This document shows positions 49,081 to 57,211 of a stretch of 64,000 nt of DNA, piece after piece. The stretch spans positions 186,001 to 250,000 of the forward strand of contig CAWKGC010000023.1 of assembly GCA_963849005.1 (NCBI GenBank). Reading direction: 5' to 3'. The position numbers were made by a program, and so were the translations under genes. Within the stretch, counting starts at the first letter, position 1. The number at the start of each line of letters is the position of its first letter. The stretch is from CAWKGC01 sp963849005 (GTDB lineage Bacteria > Pseudomonadota > Gammaproteobacteria > Burkholderiales > Usitatibacteraceae). The notes below the pieces were generated by a model. The model was not told the DNA's origin and did not search any database. It was given only the letters and a program-made list of their open reading frames with translations.

Positions 49081-50406
49081 ATGAAGGCGACACTCAAGCT
49101 GAAACTGGCCGCGGCGGTGCTCGCGGCAGGCGCGGGCTTCGTCGCGGTGCAGGATGCCGCGGCGCAGGCGGGCGAGATCTTCGTGCCGGTACTGGTGTAC
49201 CGAAGCGGCGCCTATGCGCCCAACGGCGTGCCCTGGGCCGACGGTTTTGTCGATTACCTGAAGCTGGTGAACGAGCGCGACGGCGGCGTGAACGGCATCA
49301 GGATCGCTTACGAGGAATGCGAGACCGGTTACGCGACCGACCGCGGCGTCGAGTGCTACGAGCGGCTGAAGAGCAAGAAGCCGGTGGCGGTGAACCCGCT
49401 TTCCACCGGCATCACCTTCGCGCTCACCGAGAAGGTGGCGGCCGACAAGATCACGCTGTTCACGACCGGCTACGGGCGCTCGGAGTCCGTCGACGGTGCG
49501 GTGTTCGCATGGAACTTCCCGCTGCTCGGCACCTACTGGAGCGCGGCCGACATGCTCGTCCAGCACGTCAAGACCAAGGGCCCGCTAAAGGGCAAGAAGA
49601 TCGCGCTGGTCTACCACGACTCGCCTTTCGGCAAGGAGCCGATCGCGGTGCTGGAAGCGCATGCCAAGAAGGAAGGCTTCGAACTGGTCAAGTTGCCGGT
49701 CACGCACCCCGGCGTGGAGCAGAAGGCGACATGGCTGCAGATCCGCCAGCAGCGTCCCGACTACGTTTTCCTGTGGGGCTGGGGCGTGATGAACTCGACT
49801 TCGATCAAGGAGGCGATCGCCGTTTCCTATCCGCGCCTGCAGATGTACGGCGTGTGGTGGTCTTCGGCGGAGCCCGACGTCATGCCGGCGGAAGCGGCGG
49901 CCAAGGGCTACAACGGCATCACGCTCGGGCACTCGAGCGAGAGCGACCGGCCGATCCACAAGGAAATCAAGAAGTACCTCTATGACAAGGGCAAGGGCAC
50001 CTCGGAAACCCAGGGTGGCGGAACGGTGGGAACGGTGCTCTACAACCGCGGCATGCTCTCGGCGATGTTGGTGGTGGAGTCGATCCGCACCGCGCAGGCC
50101 AAGTACGGCAAGCGCGTCGTCACCGGCGAGGAAGTGCGCTGGGGCGCGGAGAACCTCAACATCGACGTCGCGCGCATCAAGGCGATGGGCATGGAGGGCA
50201 TGATGCAACCGATGAAGACCTCCTGCAGCGACCACGAGGGCGTGCGCAAGGGCCGCATCCACACCTGGGACGGCGCGAAGTGGAGCTATACGTCCGACTG
50301 GTACGAAGCGGATGCCAAGTTCCTGAAGCCCCTGATCCAGGAATTCGCCGCCAAGTACGCGGCCGACAAGAAGATCACGCCGCGCGACTGCTCGAAGGAA
50401 AAGTGA
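49081..50406 (+). CDS. livK: ABC importer substrate-binding protein, LivK-like
   Basis: A 441-residue periplasmic binding protein. The signal peptide ends at QDAAAQA. GEIFVPVLVYRSGAYAPNGVPWADGFVDYLKLVNERDGGVNG follows, with a Cys pair (EECETGY, VECYERL) absent from the minus-strand LivK. It contains KKIALVYHDSPFGKEPI. It belongs to the subgroup linked to acyl-CoA ligases, so an organic acid ligand is more likely than an amino acid; that is inference. Confidence 0.9.
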   Translation: MKATLKLKLAAAVLAAGAGFVAVQDAAAQAGEIFVPVLVYRSGAYAPNGVPWADGFVDYLKLVNERDGGVNGIRIAYEECETGYATDRGVECYERLKSKKPVAVNPLSTGITFALTEKVAADKITLFTTGYGRSESVDGAVFAWNFPLLGTYWSAADMLVQHVKTKGPLKGKKIALVYHDSPFGKEPIAVLEAHAKKEGFELVKLPVTHPGVEQKATWLQIRQQRPDYVFLWGWGVMNSTSIKEAIAVSYPRLQMYGVWWSSAEPDVMPAEAAAKGYNGITLGHSSESDRPIHKEIKKYLYDKGKGTSETQGGGTVGTVLYNRGMLSAMLVVESIRTAQAKYGKRVVTGEEVRWGAENLNIDVARIKAMGMEGMMQPMKTSCSDHEGVRKGRIHTWDGAKWSYTSDWYEADAKFLKPLIQEFAAKYAADKKITPRDCSKEK

Positions 50407-50417
50407 CAACCCGCTGA

Positions 50418-50453
50418 ACGGGGCAGGGGGCGTAGCGCTCCCTGCCCGTTTTC
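50418..50453 (+). terminator. Terminator-like hairpin between livK and livF
   Basis: ACGGGGCAGGG (50418-50428) pairs with CCCTGCCCGT (50440-50449), with one bulged G, followed by TTTT. Since livF and the ligase follow within 10 bp on the same strand, it may act as a partial terminator that lowers their expression relative to the binding protein. Confidence 0.7.
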
Positions 50454-50459
50454 ATTCCC

Positions 50460-51266
50460 ATGACCGCGCCCCTTCTCAACGTCAACGGCATCGAAGTCAT
50501 CTACAACCACGTGATCCTCGTGCTCAAGGGCGTTTCGCTCTCGGTGCCGGAAGCGGGGATCGTGGCGCTGCTGGGCGGCAACGGCGCGGGCAAGACCACG
50601 ACGCTGCGCGCGGTCTCCAACCTGCTGAAGGGCGAGCGCGGCGAGGTGACCAAGGGCACGATCGAATTCAGGGGCGAGCGGATCGAGAAGCTCACCCCTT
50701 CGGATCTCGTGAAGCGCGGCGTGGTCCAGGTGATGGAAGGGCGGCGCTGCTTCGGGCACCTGACGGTGGAGGAAAACCTCCTCACCGGCGCCTACACCCG
50801 CAATGCCCCTCGCGGCGAGATCAAGGCAGACCTCGACAAGGTGTACGCCTTTTTTCCGCGCCTGAGTGAGCGGCGCTCGTCGCAGGCCGGGTACACCTCG
50901 GGGGGCGAACAGCAGATGACCGCGATCGGGCGCGCGCTGATGGCGCGGCCGACGATGATCCTGCTCGACGAGCCCTCGATGGGGCTCGCGCCGCAGATCG
51001 TCGAGGAGATCTTCGGCATCGTGAAGAACCTGAATGCGGCGGAGAAGGTGAGCTTCCTGCTTGCGGAGCAGAACACCATGGTGGCGCTGCGCTTCGCGGA
51101 CTTCGGCTACATCCTCGAGAACGGCCGCGTGGTGATGGAAGGCACGGCGAAGCACCTGTCCGAGAATGAGGACGTAAAGGAGTTCTACCTCGGCATCTCC
51201 ACGGGCGAGCGCAAGAGCTTCAAGGACACCAAGAACTACCGCCGGCGCAAGCGCTGGCTGTCCTGA
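50460..51266 (+). CDS. livF: ABC importer ATPase, LivF-like
   Basis: A 268-residue ATPase with Walker A GGNGAGKTT, VVQVMEGRRCFGHLTVEENLLTG, signature YTSGGEQQMTAIGRAL and Walker B ILLDEPSMGLAP. It has a basic C-terminal extension (KNYRRRKRWLS). Its stop overlaps the start of the next gene (TGATG). Confidence 0.93.
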   Translation: MTAPLLNVNGIEVIYNHVILVLKGVSLSVPEAGIVALLGGNGAGKTTTLRAVSNLLKGERGEVTKGTIEFRGERIEKLTPSDLVKRGVVQVMEGRRCFGHLTVEENLLTGAYTRNAPRGEIKADLDKVYAFFPRLSERRSSQAGYTSGGEQQMTAIGRALMARPTMILLDEPSMGLAPQIVEEIFGIVKNLNAAEKVSFLLAEQNTMVALRFADFGYILENGRVVMEGTAKHLSENEDVKEFYLGISTGERKSFKDTKNYRRRKRWLS

Positions 51267-52483
51267 TGGACTTCTACGACGCGCTCGAGGCGCGCGATCC
51301 GGCCGGGCGCGAGCGCGACTTGTTCGGCGCCTTGCCTTCGCTCGTCGCGCATGCAAAGTCGAACGCCCCGTACTTCGCGGCGCTGCTCGCGCGTTTCGAT
51401 GCCGCCTCGGTGAAGGACCGGGCCGCGCTGGCCCGCTTGCCGGTCACGCGCAAGTCCGACCTGCACGAGTTCCAGAAGGCCGCGATGCCTTTCGGCGGGC
51501 TGAATGCGACGCCGGTCTCCGGTCTCGCGCGCATCTTCGTCTCGCCCGGGCCGATCTACGACCCCGAGGGACGCGGAGCCGATTTCTGGCGAACCGCGCG
51601 AACGCTGTTCGCCGCCGGGTTCCGCCCGGGCGACGTCGCCATCAACTGCTTTTCCTATCACCTGACGCCGGCCGGGTCGATGTTCGAGACCGGGCTGCAC
51701 AAGCTCGGCTGTGCCGTGATTCCCGGCGGCGTGGGTCAGAGTGAAATGCAGGTGCGTGCAATTTCCGAACTGAAGCCCGTGGGCTATGTCGGCACCCCGT
51801 CGTTCCTCAAGGTGCTGCTCGAGAAGGCCGACGAACTGAAGGTCGACGTGTCCTGCCTGAAGAAAGCGATGGTCTCCGGAGAGGCGTTCCTGCCGCCGGT
51901 GCGCGAGGCGCTAGCCGCGCGCGGCATCCACGGCTACCAGTCCTACGGCACGGCGGACCTCGGCATGATCGCCTATGAGACCCCGGCGCGGCAGGGGCTG
52001 GTCCTCGACGAGGAGATCATCGTCGAGATCGTGCGGCCGGGCACGGGCGATCCCGTCGCCGAGGGCGAGGTGGGCGAGGTGGTCGTGACCACGCTCAATC
52101 GCGACTATCCGCTGGTGCGCTTTGCCACCGGCGACCTTTCTGCGGTGCTCGCGGGCCGGAGCCCCTGCGGCCGGACCAACGTCCGCATCAAGGGCTGGAT
52201 GGGAAGGGCCGACCAGACCACCAAGGTGAGAGGGCTGTTCGTGCACCCCCACCAGCTCGCCGAGGCGCTGAAGCGCCATCCGGAAGTGAAGCGCGCGCGG
52301 TTGACGGTGGGCAACGAGGGCGGCGACGACACCATGACCCTTCGCTGCGAAGGCGGCGGCGATGCCGAGGCGATCGCCGCCTCGATCCGCGATGTCACCA
52401 AGTTGCGTTGCGCGGTCGTATTGGTCGCTGCGGGGACCTTGCCGAATGACGGGAAGGTGATCGAGGATATCCGCAAGTACTAG
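51266..52483 (+). CDS. Phenylacetate-CoA ligase-like (PaaK family) adenylating enzyme
   Basis: A 405-residue ligase shorter than the acyl-CoA synthetase at the head of the operon. It has LPVTRKSDLHEFQ, ISELKPVGYVGTPSFLKVLLEKA, SYGTADLGMIAYE (A5-like), RFATGDLSAV and MGRADQTTKVRGLFVHPHQL, as in PaaK-type aryl-CoA ligases. The usual glycine-rich P-loop is replaced by ARIFVSPGPIYDPEG. It is translationally coupled to livF. It probably activates a substrate brought in by the importer. Confidence 0.87.
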   Translation: MDFYDALEARDPAGRERDLFGALPSLVAHAKSNAPYFAALLARFDAASVKDRAALARLPVTRKSDLHEFQKAAMPFGGLNATPVSGLARIFVSPGPIYDPEGRGADFWRTARTLFAAGFRPGDVAINCFSYHLTPAGSMFETGLHKLGCAVIPGGVGQSEMQVRAISELKPVGYVGTPSFLKVLLEKADELKVDVSCLKKAMVSGEAFLPPVREALAARGIHGYQSYGTADLGMIAYETPARQGLVLDEEIIVEIVRPGTGDPVAEGEVGEVVVTTLNRDYPLVRFATGDLSAVLAGRSPCGRTNVRIKGWMGRADQTTKVRGLFVHPHQLAEALKRHPEVKRARLTVGNEGGDDTMTLRCEGGGDAEAIAASIRDVTKLRCAVVLVAAGTLPNDGKVIEDIRKY

Positions 52484-52489
52484 AAGACA

Positions 52490-52691
52490 GGGTCAGAGTA
52501 CATTTCCCCGGAAATCGGGTCAGAGTACATTTTCCGGACAAGTGGCAACGGGGTCAGAGCCCAATTTCGTGGGTCGGAGAAAACCGGGGTCAGAGCCCAA
52601 TTTCGAAATCGAGCGCAGAAACTTCGGACAGCCCGCGCATGAATTGGGGTCTGACCCCTATCGCGTGAATTGGGGTCTGACCCCTATCGCG
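52490..52691. repeat. Cluster of GGGGTCAGA-type repeats (four direct, two inverted)
   Basis: GGGTCAGAGTACATTTCC-like units lie at 52490 and 52517. GGGGTCAGAGCCCAATTTCG units lie at 52550 and 52586. Two further copies in inverted orientation, GAATTGGGGTCTGACCCC followed by TATCGCG, lie at 52641 and 52667. They fill the gap between convergent genes, and the last one overlaps the fbpC stop codon. The type resembles REP-like palindromic repeats seen near RAYT transposases, but no transposase is present here. Confidence 0.8.
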
Positions 52692-53730
52692 GAAAGGCGA
52701 CGACGTGGTCGACGTCGAGCTTGATGCCGATGTGCTCGCCGATCGCGTGGTTGTGGTGCGACGGCACCAGCGACAACACCTGCATGCCGTCCGCGAGCCG
52801 GAGCGTGTAGAGGAATTCCGCGCCGCGGAACGCCTTCTTCACCACTTCCGCCTTGAGCAGGCTGTCGTCGTCGTGCTGCACGTCGTCGGGCCGCAGCAGG
52901 AGGGAGACCGCCTGCCCGGGAAGGATGTCGCAGCCGGGGCAGTGCTTGAGCGATCCCAGCACTGTCTCGATGCCGTCCCCGTCCATCGCCTGCCCGTCGA
53001 TCAGCACGCCTTCGCCGACGAAATCGGCGACGAAGCGGCTGCGCGGGCGGTGGTAAAGGTTGTAGGCGCTGTCCCATTGCTCGATGCGGCCGTTGCGCAT
53101 CACGCCGACCATGTCGGCCATGGCGAAGGCCTCCTGCTGGTCGTGGGTGACCAGGAGCGCGGTGATGCCTTGCGCCTTGAGGATGGCCCGCACCTCCAGC
53201 GAAAGTCGTTCGCGGAGGTCGACGTCGAGGTTCGAGAAAGGCTCGTCGAGCAGCAACAGCTGGGGGCGGGGCGCCATCGCGCGGGCGAGCGCCACGCGCT
53301 GTTTCTGGCCCCCGGAAAGCTCGTGGGGATAGCGCTCGGCTGTGGCCTCAAGGCCGACCGAGGTGAGCAGGTCGTTGGTGCGAGCCTTGCGCTCGGACGC
53401 GGAAGACCCGCGCAGTCCGAATGCGACATTCGCCGCGACCGTCAGGTGCGGGAAGAGGGCGTAGTCCTGGAACACGACACCGACGCGCCGCTGCTCGGGC
53501 GGCATGATGCGCCCGGGACGGCTTGCGAGGGTGCCGTTCAGGCGGATTTCCCCGGCTGAGAGGTCCTCGAGCCCGGCGATGAGGCGCAGCACCGTGGTCT
53601 TGCCGCAGCCGCTGGGTCCCAGCAGGCAGCCGATCTCGCCCTCTGCAAGCGAGAGGCTGAGGTCCTGGCAGATCGAAACCCCGCCCGGGTAGGCGAAGCC
53701 GATGCTGACGACATCGAGCGCAGAGGACAT
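52684..53730 (-). CDS. fbpC: Iron(III)-type ABC transporter ATPase
   Basis: A 348-residue ATPase with Walker A GPSGCGKTT, VGVVFQDYALFPHLTVAANVAFGL, signature LSGGQKQRVALARAM, Walker B LLLLDEPFSNLD and a C-terminal TOBE-like regulatory domain. This is the FbpC/PotA subgroup. It is divergent from fbpA, with 86 bp between the starts. The stop lies inside a GGGGTCAGA-type repeat. Confidence 0.9.
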   Translation of the reverse strand: MSSALDVVSIGFAYPGGVSICQDLSLSLAEGEIGCLLGPSGCGKTTVLRLIAGLEDLSAGEIRLNGTLASRPGRIMPPEQRRVGVVFQDYALFPHLTVAANVAFGLRGSSASERKARTNDLLTSVGLEATAERYPHELSGGQKQRVALARAMAPRPQLLLLDEPFSNLDVDLRERLSLEVRAILKAQGITALLVTHDQQEAFAMADMVGVMRNGRIEQWDSAYNLYHRPRSRFVADFVGEGVLIDGQAMDGDGIETVLGSLKHCPGCDILPGQAVSLLLRPDDVQHDDDSLLKAEVVKKAFRGAEFLYTLRLADGMQVLSLVPSHHNHAIGEHIGIKLDVDHVVAFPR

Positions 53731-53756
53731 GGGAATGATTATAAAGCGAAATTAGC

Positions 53757-53790
53757 TTGACGAATGCGAATTGTTCGTAATAAGATTCGC
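53757..53790 (+). promoter_or_regulatory. fbpA promoter with overlapping palindrome (Fur-like candidate)
   Basis: TTGACG (53757-53762), an 18-bp spacer and TAAGAT (53781-53786) form a likely promoter. A 25-bp AT-rich palindromic region, GCGAAT (53766-53771) and ATTCGC (53785-53790), covers the spacer and -10. Iron importers are usually Fur-controlled, but the match to the Fur consensus is poor, so the regulator is unproven. Confidence 0.5.
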
Positions 53791-53816
53791 CTTATCCTGA
53801 TTCCGGAGCGGTCGAC

Positions 53817-54839
53817 ATGAAACTCCTCAACATCATTGCCGCGACATCGATGCTTGCCCTGGCCGCCTCCGCACTTGGCGCCGAAGAGCCTGTGCTCAAC
53901 CTCTATTCCTCGCGCCATTACCAGACCGACGATGCGCTTTACGACAATTTCACGAAGCAGACCGGGATCAGGATCAACCGCATCGAGGCCGCGGAGGATG
54001 CGCTGCTCGAGCGCCTGAAGAACGAAGGCGACAAGAGCCCGGCCGACGTGCTGGTCACGGTCGATGCCGGCCGCCTGTGGCGCGCCGAGCAGATGGGCCT
54101 GTTCCTGCCGGTGAAATCGCCGTCGCTCAGCGAGCGGGTGCCGGCGGAACTGCGCCATCCGGACGGCCTGTGGTTCGGCTTCTCGACGCGTGCCCGGCCG
54201 ATTTTCTACGCCAAGGGCAAGGTCGATCCGAAGGAACTCGCCAACTATGAGGACCTCGCCAACCCGAAGTTCAAGGGCAGGATCTGCATCCGCTCGAGTT
54301 CGGCGATGTACAACCTCTCCCTGATGAGTTCGATGATCGCCGCAGACGGGCCGGCCCGGGCCGAGGAATGGGCGAAGGGGGTGGTGGCGAATTTCGCGCG
54401 CGATCCCAAGGGAGGCGACACGGACCAGTTGAAGGCGGTCGCCGCCGGCGAGTGCGACATCGCGGTGAGCAACACCTATTACTACGTGCGCCTGGTGAAA
54501 TCGTCGAACCCGGCCGATCGCGCGGCGGCGGCGAAGATCGGCGTGATCTTCCCCAACCAGGGCAATCGCGGCACGCACGTCAACATCTCCGGCGCGGGCG
54601 TCCTCAAGTTCGCGCCGCACAAGGAAAATGGCGTGAAGTTCCTCGAGTACCTCGCGAGCGATTCGGCGCAGGCCTACTTCGCCAACGGCAACAACGAATA
54701 TCCGGTGGCCGCAGGAATAAAGGCCAATCCCGAGCTCGAGTCGCTCGGCAGCTTCAAGAAGGATGCGGTCAACGTCTCCGTGTACGGGAAGAACCAGAGC
54801 GCGGCGCAGCAGATCTACGATCGAGCGGGATGGAAGTAA
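53817..54839 (+). CDS. fbpA: Iron(III) ABC transporter substrate-binding protein
   Basis: A 340-residue periplasmic binding protein of the FbpA/FutA type. The signal peptide ends at SALGAEE. VLNLYSSRHYQTDDALYDNFTKQTGIRINRIEA is the family opening, and the metal-binding tyrosine motif NTYYYVRL is present. HVNISGAGVLKFAPHKENGVKFLEYLAS follows. It binds ferric iron in the periplasm for delivery to FbpB/FbpC, both encoded nearby on the other strand. Confidence 0.92.
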   Translation: MKLLNIIAATSMLALAASALGAEEPVLNLYSSRHYQTDDALYDNFTKQTGIRINRIEAAEDALLERLKNEGDKSPADVLVTVDAGRLWRAEQMGLFLPVKSPSLSERVPAELRHPDGLWFGFSTRARPIFYAKGKVDPKELANYEDLANPKFKGRICIRSSSAMYNLSLMSSMIAADGPARAEEWAKGVVANFARDPKGGDTDQLKAVAAGECDIAVSNTYYYVRLVKSSNPADRAAAAKIGVIFPNQGNRGTHVNISGAGVLKFAPHKENGVKFLEYLASDSAQAYFANGNNEYPVAAGIKANPELESLGSFKKDAVNVSVYGKNQSAAQQIYDRAGWK

Positions 54840-54981
54840 GGAGCGCGGTTCTTGTACAATGCGGTCTTTCCGCTGCCATGAAGTCGATGGCGTAGCGCGG
54901 GGCGGCAAACCACGCGATCGGGCGCCCGGCAGCAAGCAGCGCGCGATCTCCACCGAATGTTTTTTTCGGAGAGACCATTCC

Positions 54982-55218
54982 ATGAGAATTGTTTTTCTCG
55001 CAATCGCGCTTGCCGCGTTGCTTGCAGGTTGCGCCGGCACGAACTCCCCCTCGACGGGCGGAAACCAGGGAGAGGTGCCCGCAGTCAACAGCAAGGAGAC
55101 CATTACCGGCAGCAACATCCCGAAGAAGGATCGGACCGGCTCGCGCGTCATCACGGTGGATCCCGAGTCGATGCAGGGGCCGAAGGGTCCTTCCAAGACG
55201 GGGGGCGCCGGCGGCTGA
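54982..55218 (+). CDS. Small lipoprotein of unknown function
   Basis: A 78-residue protein with a lipoprotein signal (MRIVFLAIALAALLAGC). A short, flexible mature part contains KETITGSNIPKKDRTGSRVITVDPESMQG. Similar small lipoproteins with a GSNIPKK-type motif occur in betaproteobacteria, but I know of no function. It lies between fbpA and fbpB and is followed by a strong terminator. An extended -10 (TTGTACAAT near 54853) may be its promoter. Confidence 0.75.
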   Translation: MRIVFLAIALAALLAGCAGTNSPSTGGNQGEVPAVNSKETITGSNIPKKDRTGSRVITVDPESMQGPKGPSKTGGAGG

Positions 55219-55241
55219 GGCCGGGCTTTCGGCAACAGGAT

Positions 55242-55268
55242 ACGGGGCGCAATCGCGCCCCGTTTTCA
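55242..55268. terminator. Strong intrinsic terminator after the lipoprotein gene
   Basis: CGGGGCGC (55243-55250), loop AATC and GCGCCCCG (55255-55262) are followed by TTTTCATTTT. The hairpin sits exactly between the convergent lipoprotein and fbpB genes and touches the fbpB stop. Confidence 0.85.
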
Positions 55269-56918
55269 TTTTGCCGCTGCTTCCGGGCGGACGATGCGCC
55301 GCGAGGCGACGATCACCGGAAGCAGCCCCACCGCGACGATCGCTAGCGAAGCGGTCGATGCTTCGGCAAGCCGCTCGTCGGAGGCCAGGTTGAAGGCCTG
55401 AACCGCGAGCGTGTCGAAGTTGAAAGGGCGCATGACGAAGGTCGCGGGCAATTCCTTCATGACATCGACGAACACCAGCAGTGCCGCGGTGACGAGGCTG
55501 GGCTTGAGCAGGGGAGCGTGTACGCGGGCGAGCGTTTCCGCCGCGCCCAGGCCCAGTGACCGTGCGGCGTCCTCCATGTTGGGCGTGATCTTGGCCAGCC
55601 CCGCCTCGACCGTTTGCAGCGCGACCGCGAGGAAGCGCACGAGATAGGCATAGACCAGCGCCGCGATGCTTCCGGTGAGGATCAGGCCCGCGCCGGTGAG
55701 GTCGGCGATGAAATGGTCGATCCGCGTGGCGGGGATGAGGACGCCGACGGCGATCACCGAGCCGGGCACCGCGTAGCCCAGCGCCGCGAAGCGGTTCACC
55801 GCCGAGGCAAGGCGGCTCTTCGCCAGCCGGGCGCCATAGGCCATCAGCAGCGCGAGCGACACGGCGATCCCGGCGGTGATCGCCGCGAGCTTGAAGCTGT
55901 TGGCCGCAAGAACGATGAAGCGCGATCCGAACTGCTCGTCGCCGCCGCCGATGCTCATCCGCGCGAGAAGGGCCAGCGGCAGGAGGAATCCCGCGACGAG
56001 CGGCAGCATGCAAACGAACGAGGCGGCCATTGCGTTGCGGCCCGAGAGCGCGACGCGCACGCGCTGCTTCGTCGCGGGCGTTTCGAAGTATCGCGCGCCG
56101 CGCCGGCTGCCGCGTTCCAGCGCCAGCACCGCCATCACGAACGCAAGCAGCCACAGCGAGAGCTTCGCGGCGGACACCGGCTCGCCCATCGAGAGCCAGG
56201 CGCGATAGATGCCGGTGGTGAAGGTCTGCACGCCGAAGTACGCCACGGTGCCGAAATCGGCCAGCGTTTCCATCAGCGCCAGCGCCACGCCCGCGACGAT
56301 GGCCGGCCGCGCGAGCGGCAGGCTCAACCGGAAGAACGACTGCCATGCCGACAGCCCGAGCGTGCGCCCGGCCTCGGTGAGGCTCCCGGACTGGCCGAGA
56401 AAGGCAACCCGCGCGAGCAGGTAAACATAGGGATAAAGCACGCAGACGAACATCGCCGCCGCACCGCCGAGCGAGCGCACATCGGGAAACCAGTAGTCGT
56501 TTCTCGACCAGCCGAAAGTGTCGCGAAGCAGCGACTGCACCGGCCCGCTGAATTGCAGCAGGTCGGTGTAGGCGTACGCGATCACATAGGCCGGCATGGC
56601 CAGCGGCAGCACCAGGGCCCATTCGAGCAACGCGCGACCGGGAAACTGGCAGCTGGTGACGAGCCACGCGGCGCCCACGCCGACCATGGCGGTGCCGATC
56701 GCCACCCACAGCAATAGCCAGAGCGTGTTCTTCACGTAGCCCGGCAGCACGGTCGATGCAAGGTGGTCCCAGGCCTGCCCCCCCGGGGCGAACACGCTGG
56801 CGACGATCGACAGGAGCGGAATCGCGAGCACCACGGCCACGCCGATGCCTGCGGCCACAAGGATGCGCGGGCGGGATCCGGAAGGCAGTACAAGGGCGGG
56901 TGCGGGAGCGATCGACAT
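55266..56918 (-). CDS. fbpB: Iron(III) ABC transporter permease (fused two-domain)
   Basis: A 550-residue permease with two BPD_transp_1 domains, as in FbpB/SfuB. The coupling EAA loops are TEAGRTLGLSAWQSFFRLSLPLARPAI and EDAARSLGLGAAETLARVHAPLLKP. The start is taken at ATG 56918 (MSIAPAPALVLPSG), because upstream sequence contains the terC promoter. It forms the membrane channel for the FbpA/FbpC system. Confidence 0.9.
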   Translation of the reverse strand: MSIAPAPALVLPSGSRPRILVAAGIGVAVVLAIPLLSIVASVFAPGGQAWDHLASTVLPGYVKNTLWLLLWVAIGTAMVGVGAAWLVTSCQFPGRALLEWALVLPLAMPAYVIAYAYTDLLQFSGPVQSLLRDTFGWSRNDYWFPDVRSLGGAAAMFVCVLYPYVYLLARVAFLGQSGSLTEAGRTLGLSAWQSFFRLSLPLARPAIVAGVALALMETLADFGTVAYFGVQTFTTGIYRAWLSMGEPVSAAKLSLWLLAFVMAVLALERGSRRGARYFETPATKQRVRVALSGRNAMAASFVCMLPLVAGFLLPLALLARMSIGGGDEQFGSRFIVLAANSFKLAAITAGIAVSLALLMAYGARLAKSRLASAVNRFAALGYAVPGSVIAVGVLIPATRIDHFIADLTGAGLILTGSIAALVYAYLVRFLAVALQTVEAGLAKITPNMEDAARSLGLGAAETLARVHAPLLKPSLVTAALLVFVDVMKELPATFVMRPFNFDTLAVQAFNLASDERLAEASTASLAIVAVGLLPVIVASRRIVRPEAAAK

Positions 56919-56974
56919 GCAGGCCTGTGCGCGAAAACGCATTCTAGCAACCCTTGCGCGCGCACTCGCGACGC

Positions 56975-57002
56975 TTGACCGTTTGCAGTACGCACGTATA
57001 AT
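56975..57002 (+). promoter_or_regulatory. Promoter of the terC riboswitch leader
   Basis: TTGACC (56975-56980), a 16-bp spacer and a perfect TATAAT (56997-57002) lie immediately upstream of the yybP-ykoY-like aptamer. Transcription would begin near 57009, right at the aptamer. Confidence 0.8.
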
Positions 57003-57005
57003 TGC

Positions 57006-57187
57006 CGGCGAGTATTCCTCCAAAGGGGAGTAGCTGAATCCGCGATGTCGTCAATACGGGCCTTTTGGCCCCGGCGCGCGGAGTGGCCGGCAGGCCACAA
57101 GCCAGACCTTTGACCGCATGCCGGTTGAAGGTCTTTTCGTTTCCGGAAGGCCCTTGACCGCTTGCGATCGAGGGCCTTCGTGCTTTT
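57006..57187 (+). ncRNA. yybP-ykoY manganese riboswitch leader with two tandem terminator-like hairpins
   Basis: GTATTCCTCCAAAGGGGAG followed by TAGC (57012-57034) is the conserved L1/P1 element of the yybP-ykoY family (RF00080). GGCCGGCAGGCCACAAGCC (57085-57103) matches the 3' conserved part. Two hairpins follow. One has arms 57104-57110/57128-57134 plus an inner ACCG/CGGT pair and TTTT. The other has perfect 9-bp arms 57146-57154/57171-57179, then GTGCTTTT. These are expected expression-platform elements controlling terC in response to Mn2+ (and pH in E. coli alx). Confidence 0.88.
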
Positions 57188-57211
57188 CCGCCAACTTTTC
57201 TGGAGAACGAC

